Positions 56,495-64,000 of a stretch of 64,000 bases of DNA are shown one piece after another. The stretch is from contig NZ_JAUEMJ010000002.1 in assembly GCF_030403505.1 (NCBI RefSeq), positions 712,786 to 776,785 on the forward strand, given 5' to 3'. Source of the stretch: Glycomyces tritici. Lineage in GTDB: Bacteria; Actinomycetota; Actinomycetes; Mycobacteriales; Micromonosporaceae. Below the pieces are notes generated by a model, which was given only the letters and a program-made list of their open reading frames with translations, searched no databases and was not told the DNA's origin. How positions within the stretch are numbered: the stretch's first letter is position 1; each line of letters begins with the position of its first letter. Position numbers and translations under genes: made by a program.

Positions 56495-57318
56495 CGGGCC
56501 TCCTCCTTCGACTCGGCTTGCGAGCCGCCGGTCGGCACCGTTGCGACGGCGCCGCCGCGCGAGACCCAGTCGCTCCAGGAACCGATGTACACCGGGGGCG
56601 TGGGCAGGCCCGCGGCGGTGACGGCGAGCGCGGTGCGGGCCGCACCGACGCCGGAGCCGCAGTAGTAGGCCGCTTCCGGGTGGGACGCATAGCGTTCGCG
56701 CAGCCGCTCGGTGTCGGCCAGGTCGTCTTCGCCGAGGAAGAGGTTGATCGCGCCGGGCACGTGGCCGGCGACGGGGTCGACCGGTTCCATCTCACCGCGG
56801 TAGCGCTCGGGGGCGCGCACGTCGACCAGTTCGCGGGTCTCGGCCCACTCGGCGGCGGCCTCGGCGTCGAGCACCGGGAGGTGCCCGGGGCGGACCGTCA
56901 CGGTGCCGGGCTTGGGGTCTGCGGTTCGGGTCTCGAGCGGGAGTCCGGCGCCGGTCCAGGCCTTGATGCCGCCCTGGAGGACTTGGACGTCGTCGATCCC
57001 GGCCCAGCGGAGGGTCCACCAGGTGCGGGCGGCGGCCATGCCGTCGCCGTCGTCGTAGACGAGGACGTGCGAGTCGTCGTTGATACCGGCTGCGCGCAGG
57101 ACCGCTTGCAGCGCTTCGGGTTCGGGGAGCGGGTGGCGACCGCCGAGGGTCTCGACGGGGCCGCACACGTCCCGGTCGAGGTCGAGCCGGACCGCGCCGG
57201 GCAGGTGCCCTTCGGCGTAGTCGGCGTCCCGCGAGGGTCCTCCGAGCGTCCAGCGGACGTCGAGCCGGACCGATTCGTGCAGTTCAGCGGCCGCTTCGGC
57301 GCCGATCAATGGCCTCAT
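56491..57318 (-). CDS. Thiosulfate/3-mercaptopyruvate sulfurtransferase
   Basis: The 275-residue protein has two rhodanese domains. The catalytic Cys220 lies in YYCGSGVGA; the CGSGV loop resembles 3-mercaptopyruvate sulfurtransferases more than thiosulfate ones. EGHLPGAVRLDLDRD and GHVPGAINLFL mark each domain. It transfers sulfane sulfur. It is coupled to the lipoprotein gene. Confidence 0.9.
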   Translation of the reverse strand: MRPLIGAEAAAELHESVRLDVRWTLGGPSRDADYAEGHLPGAVRLDLDRDVCGPVETLGGRHPLPEPEALQAVLRAAGINDDSHVLVYDDGDGMAAARTWWTLRWAGIDDVQVLQGGIKAWTGAGLPLETRTADPKPGTVTVRPGHLPVLDAEAAAEWAETRELVDVRAPERYRGEMEPVDPVAGHVPGAINLFLGEDDLADTERLRERYASHPEAAYYCGSGVGAARTALAVTAAGLPTPPVYIGSWSDWVSRGGAVATVPTGGSQAESKEEAR

Positions 57319-57327
57319 GGTCCCAGA

Positions 57328-57837
57328 TTAACGGAGGTGCGCGTTGGGCCGTTCGGCCGCGTCCGCGAATTCGGGCATCACGGCGACAACCACGCCGTTC
57401 TCCCGCAAAATCGCGTCGCCGCCGGGCGCGTCGACGAAGTTGAGCGGCTCGCCGAGGGCGTACACGACGCGGGCGACACCGGCGTTGAGGAGCAGGCGGG
57501 CGCACGGGTCGGGCCGGGAGGCGCGGTGCCCGCACGGCTCCATCGAGGAATAGGCGGTCGCGCCGCGCGCGGCGTCGCCGGCGTGGCGGAGGGCGACCTC
57601 CTCGGCGTGGTCGTTCGGCTCCTCGGCGCGCGAGTAGCCCTCGCCGACGACGCGGCCGTCTGCGATGATCACCGCCCCGACGCTGAAGGCGGTACTGGAG
57701 GGCGGGCAGCGTTCGGCCAGCTCGACGGCGCGCGCCATCCAGCGCGCGTCGTCCTCTGTGGATTGCTCTCGGGTGTTCGGCACGGTTTCACCGTACCTTC
57801 GCGCGACGCGGACGAGACGCCCCGAGGCGGTAGTCAC
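57328..57837 (-). CDS. Cytidine/deoxycytidylate deaminase family protein (RibD-like)
   Basis: The zinc motifs are NDHAEEVALRH and EPCGHRASRPDPCARLL, as in the deaminase half of RibD. The GTG at 57837 has AAGG 5 nt upstream and gives 169 residues; a GTG at 57783 would remove 18 residues and better fits relatives that begin near TEDDARWMARA. There is no reductase domain. Substrate may be a riboflavin intermediate or another pyrimidine. Confidence 0.82.
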   Translation of the reverse strand: MTTASGRLVRVARRYGETVPNTREQSTEDDARWMARAVELAERCPPSSTAFSVGAVIIADGRVVGEGYSRAEEPNDHAEEVALRHAGDAARGATAYSSMEPCGHRASRPDPCARLLLNAGVARVVYALGEPLNFVDAPGGDAILRENGVVVAVMPEFADAAERPNAHLR

Positions 57838-57955
57838 CGGTCCTTGCCGGAGGCCGATACCATGTGGGAGTCCCCCGACACTCCAGCCACGTCAGACGTG
57901 CGCGCGGGAACGATTCCAGAGGCCCGCGGGTCGCCGATCAAGTGAGGTGCAGTAG

Positions 57956-59302
57956 TTGTCCGTCCAGTCCCCTCCCGCTCCGGCACAGGCGCCCAGCGCA
58001 CCTGCTGCAACCGGGCAGCGACGGTTCGACCGCGTGCTGGCCGCACTGCGGTTCACGCCCGGGCAGCTGCGCGGTGTGCTCACCGTGGTCGCGGCGCTCA
58101 TCCTCGGCGCCGGGATCACCGGCATGACCGCGGTCATCGCGAAGTCGGCCGTCATCGAGGAGACCACCAGCCAGTCCGGGCGGCTCTCCGTGGCCGCCCT
58201 CTCGCTGTACCAGGCGCTCTCCCAGGCCGATGCGACCGCCGCGTCCTCGTACCTGACGGCGGGCACGCCCTCGGACGAGATGAACGAGACCTACCGCGAG
58301 GCGATGCGCGACGCGACCGTGGCACTCGCAACGGCCGCAGGGGAAGTGAAGACCCCCGCTGACACCGCGCTGGTCGCCGAGCTCAATGCGCGCATGCCGG
58401 TCTACACCGGGCTGGTGGAGACCGCGCGGACCTTCAACCGCCTCGGCGAGCCCGTCGGCGCGACCTACCAGGAGCAGGCCTCCACGCTCATGCGCGAGGA
58501 GATGCTCCCCAAGGCGCACGACCTGCAGGAGAACTCGCTGGGGCAGCTCAACGAGTCGCGCGCGGACGCCGCCGCGTTCCCGTGGGCCGCCGCGGTGCTG
58601 GCCGTCGCCGCGCTCGGCACGCTCGTGTGGGCCCAGATGTGGCTCTCGCGCAAGACCAACCGCGTGTTCAACCTCGGGCTCGTCGGCAGCACCGTGCTGC
58701 TCGTCGGTTTCGCGGGCTGGCTCGCGATGGCCTCGCTGGCGTCCGCGAGCCACACCAACCGGTCCCATGAGGACGGTTCGGCGCCGCTCGAGCTGCTGGC
58801 CGAAGCCGAGATCACCGCCCAGCAGGCGCGCGCCGAGGAGTCGCTCGTGCTCATCGCCCGCGGTGAGGACCAGGCCGCCGCGGACCGCTTCGAGGAGCAC
58901 TTCAAGGCCCTCACCGACCCGGGCGCGCTGCTCGACCGGCTCGACGAGGCGTTCGCCGGGGACGCCGAGCTCTCCGCGAACATCGACACCGCCCGCGAGG
59001 CCGCCGAGACCTGGCGGGCCGGGCACGACGAGGTCGTCAAGCTCGCCCAGGGCGGCCAGTACACCGAGGCGGTCGCGCTCGTCGTCGGCGAGAGCGACAC
59101 CAGCCTGTGGACGTCCTTCACGACCCTCAACGACGCGTTGACCGAAGCGACCGACGTCAGCGCCGAACGCTTCGCCGCGGCCACCAACGACGCCCAGCGG
59201 TCCCTCTCGGGCGCCGCGGCCGGGCTCGCGGCCCTGGCGCTCGGCGCGCTCATCAGCGCCGCGGTCGGCATCCAGCTTCGAGTGGCGGAGTACTACGCAT
59301 GA
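57956..59302 (+). CDS. glnX: GlnX-like transmembrane signalling protein
   Basis: The 448-residue protein has four predicted membrane helices (about 38-65, 200-222, 237-257 and 425-442) separating two extracellular helical domains, a four-helix sensor layout. It starts with TTG and overlaps glnH as ATGA. By synteny it matches GlnX of the glnX-glnH-pknG operon, thought to relay amino acid binding by GlnH to PknG. Sequence motifs alone do not prove this. Confidence 0.8.
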   Translation: MSVQSPPAPAQAPSAPAATGQRRFDRVLAALRFTPGQLRGVLTVVAALILGAGITGMTAVIAKSAVIEETTSQSGRLSVAALSLYQALSQADATAASSYLTAGTPSDEMNETYREAMRDATVALATAAGEVKTPADTALVAELNARMPVYTGLVETARTFNRLGEPVGATYQEQASTLMREEMLPKAHDLQENSLGQLNESRADAAAFPWAAAVLAVAALGTLVWAQMWLSRKTNRVFNLGLVGSTVLLVGFAGWLAMASLASASHTNRSHEDGSAPLELLAEAEITAQQARAEESLVLIARGEDQAAADRFEEHFKALTDPGALLDRLDEAFAGDAELSANIDTAREAAETWRAGHDEVVKLAQGGQYTEAVALVVGESDTSLWTSFTTLNDALTEATDVSAERFAAATNDAQRSLSGAAAGLAALALGALISAAVGIQLRVAEYYA

Positions 59303-60255
59303 TTCGACACCACCTCAGGCTCGCGGCCGCCGCCGCGGCCTGCCTCGTCCTCGCCGCCTGCTCGCAGCCGGCCGACATGGGGCCGCCGCAGGTCGACGTC
59401 CCCACGCCGCTGCCCTCGGGGATCGACTTCTCCCCCGAGATCGAGACCAAGCCGGTCGACGACAGCTGCACGCCGCTCGCGTCCTACAACCCCGGGACCA
59501 CCACCGTCGAGCAGGCCGTGGCCGACCTCGACAACCAGGACCAGATCACCATCGGCGTCAGCCAGTCCACGAACCTCATGGGCTACATCGAGCCCGAGAC
59601 GAACACCCCGGCCGGCTTCGACATCGACATCGCCACCGCGATCGCCCACTCGATCCTCGGCCCCGACGCGACCATCCGCTGGGTCCCGATGACCTCCGGG
59701 GAGCGCGAAGAGGCCGTCAACACCGACCGGGTCGACATGGTCGTGCGGACCATGACCATGAACTGCGACCGCTGGGCCAACGTGGAGTTCTCCGCCGAGT
59801 ACTTCCACGCCGGGCAGCGCCTCCTCGTGCCGACGGCCTCGGGCATCACGGGCCTCGCCGACCTCGCCGACGACCACCTCGTGTGCACCGGCGCCGGCTC
59901 GACCTCCGTGCGGACCATCGCCGAACAGTCCGCGGCCCAGGCCGTCACCGTGCCGGACTTCAACGACTGCCTGGTCCTGCTCCAGCAGGGCACCGTGGAC
60001 GCCATCACCAGCGACGACACGATCCTCGCGGGCATGGCGGCCCAGGACCCGACCCTCGAGGTCGTGGGCGACGCGTTCTCGCAGGAGCCCTACGGGATCG
60101 CCTTCCAGAAGGGCAACACCGACCTCGCCCGCTACGTCAACGGCGCCCTCGCCCAGATCATCGCGAACGGCACCTGGCAGACCGCTTACAACAAGTGGCT
60201 CGAAGGACCGCTGGGCGTCCCGGGCGTCCCGCCGACCCCCCAGTACCGGGATTAA
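59299..60255 (+). CDS. glnH: GlnH amino-acid-binding lipoprotein
   Basis: The 318-residue protein has a lipobox LVLAAC (Cys21) and a family 3 solute-binding domain with ITIGVSQSTNLMGYIEPETN, PAGFDIDIATAIAHSIL and VVRTMTMNCDRW. No ABC permease or ATPase is nearby, so it is a sensor rather than transport component. In mycobacteria GlnH senses aspartate/glutamate. It is coupled to glnX and followed by pknG. Confidence 0.9.
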   Translation: MIRHHLRLAAAAAACLVLAACSQPADMGPPQVDVPTPLPSGIDFSPEIETKPVDDSCTPLASYNPGTTTVEQAVADLDNQDQITIGVSQSTNLMGYIEPETNTPAGFDIDIATAIAHSILGPDATIRWVPMTSGEREEAVNTDRVDMVVRTMTMNCDRWANVEFSAEYFHAGQRLLVPTASGITGLADLADDHLVCTGAGSTSVRTIAEQSAAQAVTVPDFNDCLVLLQQGTVDAITSDDTILAGMAAQDPTLEVVGDAFSQEPYGIAFQKGNTDLARYVNGALAQIIANGTWQTAYNKWLEGPLGVPGVPPTPQYRD

Positions 60256-60264
60256 GGGAGCGCC

Positions 60265-62700
60265 ATGAGCGACCAGCAGCCGCCTCCAGAGCACACGCAG
60301 CGGTACCTCCCGGGCGCGTACCAGCCCGAAGGCGAGGCCACCGACACCGTCAGCATCCGCAAGCGGCTCAACACGCCGCCCGCGGTGCCGCCGCAGCCGG
60401 GCTTCGCGCCCGCCCCCCTCGGCCCGCCCGGGACCAACGCGGTCCCGCCGCAGCACATGGCCGCGCCGCTCGCCCCGAGCTCGGCGCCGCCGATGCACTC
60501 CCCGGTCGCGCCCCCGGTCTCGCCGCCGCTGCCGCAGCCCGGGACGCAGGGCATCGCGCCCGCCGGCGTCGTCCAGTCGCCGCCCCCGGCCCCCTACCGG
60601 GCCCCGGCCGCGCCGCTGCCGCAGCCGATCACCGGCCCCGTCACGCGCTCCACGACCACCAGCGCCCGCCAGCGCGGCGGCCTGTCCGACATGCCGCCCG
60701 TGCCGCCCCGCGACCCCGCCGAGGCGGTCATGGAGCACCCGCAGGTGCCCGAGCACAAGCGGTTCTGCTCCTCGTGCGGCAAGCCCGTGGGCCGGCCCCA
60801 GGCCGGGCGCGCGGGCCGCGTCGAGGGCTACTGCGCGCACTGCCGCACCCGGTACTGGTTCACGCCCGCGCTCAGCCCCGGCGACGTGCTCTCCGAGCGG
60901 TACGAGGTGCTCGGCGCGATCGCCCACGGCGGGCTCGGCTGGATCTACCTCGCCAACGACAAGAACTTCGCGGACGACCTGACGCAGCGCTGGGTCGTCA
61001 TCAAGGGCCTCATCAACACCTCCGACGAGGACGCGATCGAGGCCGCGATCAACGAGCGGCGCTTCCTCGTCGGCATCGACCACCCCAACGTGGTCGACAT
61101 CCACGACTTCGTGACCGCCGCCGACCCGCGCTCGGGCCAGCTCCAGTCGTACATCGTCATGGAGTACCTGGCCGGGAAGTCGCTGCGGGACATCAGGGAC
61201 GCGGTCGACGAGAACGGCGAGCGCAAGCCGCTCCCGCTGGAGCAGGTGCTCACCTACACCGCCGAGCTGCTGCCCGCGTTCAGCTACCTGCACGACCGGG
61301 GCCTGCTGTTCTGCGACTTCAAGCCGGACAACATGATCCACGTCGAGACCTGGCTCAAGCTCATCGACCTCGGCGCGGTGCGCCACGTCGAGGACATGGA
61401 GTCGGCGATCTACGGCACGCCCGGGTACTCGGTGCCGAACGACGAGATCCTCTCCGTGGGGCCCTCGGTGACCTCGGACCTGTACACGATCGGCCGCTCG
61501 ATGGCCGTGCTCGCCTTGGATTTCAAGGGCTTCACGAGCACGTACCGCGACAAGCTGCCCCCGGCCGCCGAAGCGCCCGTGTTCAACGAGTTCGGGTCGT
61601 TCCACCGGCTGCTGCTGCGCGCCACGAACGCCGAGCCGCGCTCGCGGTTCCAGGACGCCGACGAGATGCGCACCCAGGTGCGCGGCGTGCTGCACGAGGT
61701 GCAGTCGGTGCAGAAGGGCGAGCCGCGGTTCGAGCCTTCGACGCTGTTCAGCGGCGAGCAGGCCGTGTTCGGCGAGCCCGACGTGGAGTACGACATCCAC
61801 GCGGTGGGCGATCCGTTCGACGTGGCGCACGCGCTGCCCACGCCGATGGTCGACCTCGCCGACCCGATGGCCGCGTTCATGGCGACGCTCCAGGCCACCG
61901 ACGCCGCGGGCATCCTCGCCGAGCTCAACGCCGCACCCGTGCAGAGCCCGGAGGTGCAGCTGCGGCGCGTGCGCACGCTCGTCAACGCCGGGGACCTGCA
62001 CCAGGCCAACGCGGCGCTCGACCAGTTCGCGCAGCGCGAGGGCAACACCTGGCAGGTCACGTGGCTGCGCGGCACGATCTCGCTGCTCGCGGCCGACTTC
62101 CACACGGCCGCAGCGCATTTCGACGCCGTCTACTCGCACCTCCCCGGAGAGCTGGCCCCGCGGCTGGCGCTGGCGGCGTGCGCGGAGATGGCGGGCCGGC
62201 GGGACCTGGCCCTGCCGCACTACACGCGGATCTGGACCTGCGACCACCGGTTCGTCTCGGCCGCGTACGGCCGGGCGCGCCTGCTCGACCTCGAGGGCAA
62301 CTCGACGGAGGCGATCTCGACGCTGCACCAGGTCCCGAAGACCTCGTCGCAGTACGGGATCGCGCAGACCGCGGCGATCCAGACCGCGCTGCACTCGCGC
62401 ACGTCGCCGCCGTCGCTGCTGGACCTGCACCATATGGCCGGGCGGCTCGACGAGCTGAAGCTCGAGCCGCGGCGTCGGCACCTCGTGTCGACCCGCATCC
62501 TCCACCTGGCGCTGGACACGGTGCTGCGCACCGGTCCCGCGCACGAGCCGCGCGTGTTCGGCGCGCAGCCGGAGGAGCGCGAGCTGCGCCTGGCGCTGGA
62601 GCGGACGTACCGTGACCTCGCCCACGCCTGCACCCGCAGGGAGGACCAGGTGTACTACTTCGACCTGGCGAACGCCCACCGCCCCCGCACGATGCTGTAG
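60265..62700 (+). CDS. pknG: Serine/threonine protein kinase PknG
   Basis: The 811-residue kinase has a disordered Pro-rich N-terminus (about 1-150), then a rubredoxin-like metal site (CSSC near 168 and CAHC near 190). The kinase domain begins near 210 (LGAIAHGGLGWIYLA), with FCDFKPDNM (about 349) as catalytic loop and LIDLGAV (about 366) in place of DFG. A C-terminal TPR domain follows. Its usual substrate is the FHA protein GarA/OdhI controlling 2-oxoglutarate flux; that gene is not in the window. Confidence 0.94.
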   Translation: MSDQQPPPEHTQRYLPGAYQPEGEATDTVSIRKRLNTPPAVPPQPGFAPAPLGPPGTNAVPPQHMAAPLAPSSAPPMHSPVAPPVSPPLPQPGTQGIAPAGVVQSPPPAPYRAPAAPLPQPITGPVTRSTTTSARQRGGLSDMPPVPPRDPAEAVMEHPQVPEHKRFCSSCGKPVGRPQAGRAGRVEGYCAHCRTRYWFTPALSPGDVLSERYEVLGAIAHGGLGWIYLANDKNFADDLTQRWVVIKGLINTSDEDAIEAAINERRFLVGIDHPNVVDIHDFVTAADPRSGQLQSYIVMEYLAGKSLRDIRDAVDENGERKPLPLEQVLTYTAELLPAFSYLHDRGLLFCDFKPDNMIHVETWLKLIDLGAVRHVEDMESAIYGTPGYSVPNDEILSVGPSVTSDLYTIGRSMAVLALDFKGFTSTYRDKLPPAAEAPVFNEFGSFHRLLLRATNAEPRSRFQDADEMRTQVRGVLHEVQSVQKGEPRFEPSTLFSGEQAVFGEPDVEYDIHAVGDPFDVAHALPTPMVDLADPMAAFMATLQATDAAGILAELNAAPVQSPEVQLRRVRTLVNAGDLHQANAALDQFAQREGNTWQVTWLRGTISLLAADFHTAAAHFDAVYSHLPGELAPRLALAACAEMAGRRDLALPHYTRIWTCDHRFVSAAYGRARLLDLEGNSTEAISTLHQVPKTSSQYGIAQTAAIQTALHSRTSPPSLLDLHHMAGRLDELKLEPRRRHLVSTRILHLALDTVLRTGPAHEPRVFGAQPEERELRLALERTYRDLAHACTRREDQVYYFDLANAHRPRTML

Positions 62701-62712
62701 CGAAGGAGCCCT

Positions 62713-63780
62713 ATGCAGCCCTCACCCACTTTGGGCGCCGCGAAGCGTTGCACCGCTTGCGGTCTCCCCGCCGACATCGGTCGCTACTGCGAGGATTGCG
62801 GTGGCGACCTGGAGGAGTTCGCGGTCCCGGCCGAGGAGGTCCCCTGGCGGTCCTCCATCGCCGTCGAGGAGAACACCGACCACCCCGGCGGCTCCGACGA
62901 CCACATCTCGTTCGTGCTGCCCGGGATCGGCGCCGCGACCGACGTGGGCCACCGGCACCACTACAACCAGGACTCGATCGCGATCGCGGTCGCCGACGAC
63001 GGGCGCAAGATCGCGGTCGTCTGCGACGGCGTCTCGGGCGCATCGGACTCCGAGCGCGCGTCACTCGCAGGAGTGGAAGCGGCGGTGACGGAGATCCGCG
63101 CGGCCCTCGGCGAGGGCCTCACCGCGGAGGACGCGTCGCGCCGCGGCGTGGGCGCGGCCCACTCCGCGGTGGCCGCGGTCGGGAAGCAGTACCCGAACTC
63201 GCCGCCGTCCTCCACGTACGTCTCGGCCGTGGTCGAGGGGAACCAGGCGATCCTGTGCTGGGTGGGCGATTCGCGAGCGTACTGGGCCGGGGAGAAGGAG
63301 GCGAGGTGCCTCACAGTGGACGACACGATCCAGGCCCGCCTGGAGTACCAGGGGGTCGACCCGGCGGACGAGCGGTACAAGAACCCGTACGCCAAAGCCC
63401 TGCTCGCGTGGCTCGGGGCGGACGCGCCGAGCCTCAATCCGAACCTCCTCCGGGTGGATCTGGGCGGGGGCCATGTCGTAGTGTGCAGCGATGGTCTGTC
63501 GCGCTATTTCAATGACGATCACGACCTTCTGCCACTGCCGGACGGCAGCGTTGGCGACAAGGCGGTAGCGTTGACACGACAAGCGCTCGCCAACGGCGGG
63601 CACGACAACATCAGTGTCGCGGTGGTGGAACTCGAATCCCCCGGTTCGGTCCAGGCCGACGGTCATGCGCAGGAGCATGCCGGCCAGGACGCCTCGAACC
63701 AGGGCGACGGGTCCGCCGCGCCTCCTGGTGTCGTCAGCGAGGCCGAGTACACCCAAATGCTTGGAGGGGGACGACCTTGA
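62713..63780 (+). CDS. PP2C-type phosphatase with N-terminal zinc ribbon
   Basis: The 355-residue protein has a CTAC...CEDC ribbon (about 14-31) and a PP2C metal-dependent phosphatase domain: VVCDGVSGA, LCWVGDSRAYW, VVCSDGLS and GGHDNISVAVVE. GAAGGAG precedes the ATG 12 bp after pknG. It is probably the phosphatase opposing PknG. The last 50 residues are a low-complexity tail. Confidence 0.9.
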   Translation: MQPSPTLGAAKRCTACGLPADIGRYCEDCGGDLEEFAVPAEEVPWRSSIAVEENTDHPGGSDDHISFVLPGIGAATDVGHRHHYNQDSIAIAVADDGRKIAVVCDGVSGASDSERASLAGVEAAVTEIRAALGEGLTAEDASRRGVGAAHSAVAAVGKQYPNSPPSSTYVSAVVEGNQAILCWVGDSRAYWAGEKEARCLTVDDTIQARLEYQGVDPADERYKNPYAKALLAWLGADAPSLNPNLLRVDLGGGHVVVCSDGLSRYFNDDHDLLPLPDGSVGDKAVALTRQALANGGHDNISVAVVELESPGSVQADGHAQEHAGQDASNQGDGSAAPPGVVSEAEYTQMLGGGRP

Positions 63781-64000
63781 CCTACCAGCCGACCTACGGC
63801 GGTGCCCCACAGCCGGGCGGGTACCAGTGCGCCTGCGGGGCCTTCCCGCAAGCCCAGTTCTGCGAGCAGTGCGGAACGCCCAACCCGGCGTGGCAGCAAG
63901 GCCAGCCCCCGCAGTCGCCGGCCTTCGGCCAGGGCTACGCCCCGAACGACCCGTACGGCCAGCCGCAGCAGCAGGACCCTTACGGTCAGCAGCCCGGCTA
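63777..64000 (+). CDS. Zinc-ribbon protein, start of gene, partial
   Basis: The TTG overlaps the PP2C stop (TTGA) and follows GGAGGGGG. The visible residues contain a CAC...CEQC ribbon and then a Gln/Pro/Gly/Tyr-rich stretch before the window ends. Genes at this position in related clusters often encode VWA- or FHA-domain proteins; that is expected, not seen. The right edge cuts the gene. Confidence 0.7.
   Translation, partial: MTYQPTYGGAPQPGGYQCACGAFPQAQFCEQCGTPNPAWQQGQPPQSPAFGQGYAPNDPYGQPQQQDPYGQQPG

Noticed and set aside
1..64000. tRNA genes, rRNA, CRISPR arrays, insertion sequences
   Set aside because: No cloverleaf, repeat-spacer array or transposase was recognised on reading the gaps; a tRNAscan run would be decisive for tRNA.

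Overview
The window is chromosomal DNA of a high-GC actinomycete. Gene order and gene content are those of an actinobacterial core genome: coproporphyrin-dependent haem genes, a primary and a group 2 sigma factor, DtxR/IdeR beside sigB, glnX-glnH-pknG, and many small actinobacterial DUF proteins (DUF3159, DUF3710, DUF3093, DUF4193, DUF3099, DUF3039, DUF5685). GTG and TTG starts are frequent. Genus cannot be fixed from the sequence alone; a Glycomyces/Stackebrandtia-like or Micromonospora-like lineage is a guess. There is no rRNA, recognisable tRNA, CRISPR array, prophage or insertion sequence.

Layout. 1-9.4 kb: branched-chain amino acid synthesis (ilvN partial, ilvB behind a leader-peptide attenuator, ilvD), with a membrane GGDEF-EAL protein and a repeat-bearing membrane protein between them. 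9.4-13.3 kb: S26 peptidase, a 70-residue membrane protein, hemQ, hemY and hemE. 13.6-18.3 kb: RNase D and the fadA-fadB beta-oxidation operon. 18.5-25.4 kb: a secreted lysozyme-like protein, two tandem polytopic membrane paralogues and a small exported protein. 25.5-31.8 kb: dxs, an adenosine-deaminase-like protein lacking key catalytic residues, and a glycine betaine/proline ABC transporter. 32.4-46.5 kb: DUF5685, RNA methyltransferase, APC permease, LD-carboxypeptidase, two TrkA proteins, two tandem AA10 lytic polysaccharide monooxygenases (LPMOs), then DUF3159, OB-fold, DUF3710, dut, DUF3093 and DUF4193. 46.8-55.8 kb: LytR_C protein, primary sigma factor, DUF7455, helicase, dtd, DUF3099, DUF3039, TRIC-like channel, sigB, dtxR and a possible small RNA. 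55.9-64 kb: lipoprotein, rhodanese, deaminase, then glnX-glnH-pknG-PP2C and the start of a zinc-ribbon protein.

The most interesting signals are regulatory. ilvB has a leader peptide ending Leu-Val-Val-Val-Leu-Ile followed by two hairpins and a T-run, and the leader start lies at the predicted transcription start, so it is probably leaderless. The two LPMO genes share promoter, a dyad and a CebR-type box whose last base is the A of the ATG. fadA-fadB and the lysozyme-like gene at 18501 share a promoter/operator module around TTACTNGCNNGTAA. The two tandem membrane paralogues share conserved blocks at fixed distances over about 127 bp upstream. A promoter and terminator downstream of dtxR frame a possible RNA of about 117 nt. 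The last operon looks like a cell-surface amino-acid sensing module wired to a Ser/Thr kinase and phosphatase.
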